Below are positions 63,681-64,000 of a stretch of 64,000 nucleotides of DNA, in pieces. The notes beneath the pieces were generated by a model. It was not told the DNA's origin. It saw only the letters and a list, made by a program, of their open reading frames with translations, and made no database searches. Source of the DNA: Paragorgia papillata (Eukaryota > Cnidaria > Anthozoa > Scleralcyonacea > Coralliidae); the NCBI GenBank assembly GCA_035771165.1, contig JAWNZC010000276.1:799501-863500 (forward strand), written 5' to 3'. How positions within the stretch are numbered: position 1 is the first letter of the stretch; the number at the start of each line of letters is the position of its first letter. The translations under genes were made by a program, and so were the position numbers.

Positions 63681-64000
63681 CCCTTGGATTGGCATTTGCT
63701 CTGATAAAGGTCTGAGTCAACAGGTCAAAAGTTCAGCAATGAATAATAAACGTGGTGTTACCACAAATTCTCACTTCCATTAAAATGGCATTGCAAAAAA
63801 GTTGCAAAAAAAGGCATTATAATTTGTATCTCTGAATGTTGTACTCAGAATGTTGTACCAAAAATGTTGTACCAAGAATGTTGTACTCGGAATGTTGTAC
63901 CAAAAAATAACCTTTACAAAGGAAAGATGTATTCTGTAACACAGTCTTGGAACAGGTTGAGTCGGCCTGTTATTTAGGAGTTACCTTCAATAATAAACTG
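63681..64000. other. Right window edge, repeat fragments
   Basis: 63690-63735 matches the CTGTTGACTCAG inverted repeat at 1797-1925. Four copies of an AATGTTGTACC(A/C)A word lie at 63836-63906. Nothing else was identified. Confidence 0.45.

Overview
This is a eukaryotic, animal nuclear genomic window. It carries two intron-containing plus-strand genes of deep metazoan ancestry, possibly the first exon of a third, and a very heavy load of short repeats and non-autonomous DNA transposons. Three things suggest an anthozoan cnidarian such as a stony coral or sea anemone: the type and density of the inverted-repeat elements, a 5S-rRNA-derived SINE, and a LINE tail ending in a DDPRTWK...C..C motif. 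That placement is an inference, not a demonstration. There are no bacterial, phage, CRISPR or viral genes.

Layout. Positions 1-2978 hold only repeats and inverted-repeat elements; they are probably intronic or 5' flanking to gene 1. Positions 2979-33707 hold 19 exons of a RASEF orthologue (coiled coil plus long disordered linker plus Rab-type GTPase). The reading frame stays open across all 18 junctions and gives 1282 residues. The N-terminal EF-hand part is not in the window, so the gene is 5'-partial. Positions 33708-39219 are intergenic, with a TTAA-flanked MITE, a ~1.77 kb inverted-repeat element and tRNA-derived sequences. Positions 39220-50045 hold the complete coding region of SF3A2 (splicing factor 3A subunit 2) in 9 exons, 317 residues. 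Positions 50046-59716 are intergenic, with MITEs nested up to three deep, a 5'-truncated LINE tail and a 1 kb array of 9-bp units. At 59717-59782 a 22-codon open exon with a good donor may begin a third, unidentified gene. From about 60.6 to 63.3 kb lies an unclassified block of degenerate minisatellites.

The genes are not visibly connected in function. RASEF is a membrane-trafficking GTPase and SF3A2 is a core U2 snRNP protein; their adjacency looks incidental. The most distinctive features are in the non-coding DNA. Most RASEF introns are dominated by one tandem array, and arrays often switch motif by a single base while keeping the same period. A family of MITEs with TTAA flanks carries paired inverted YY1-like motifs. 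Several insertions can be dated relative to each other because one element interrupts another. I found no convincing undescribed protein system. All exon boundaries come from reading splice signals and frame by eye and by homology recalled from known families; no alignment was run.
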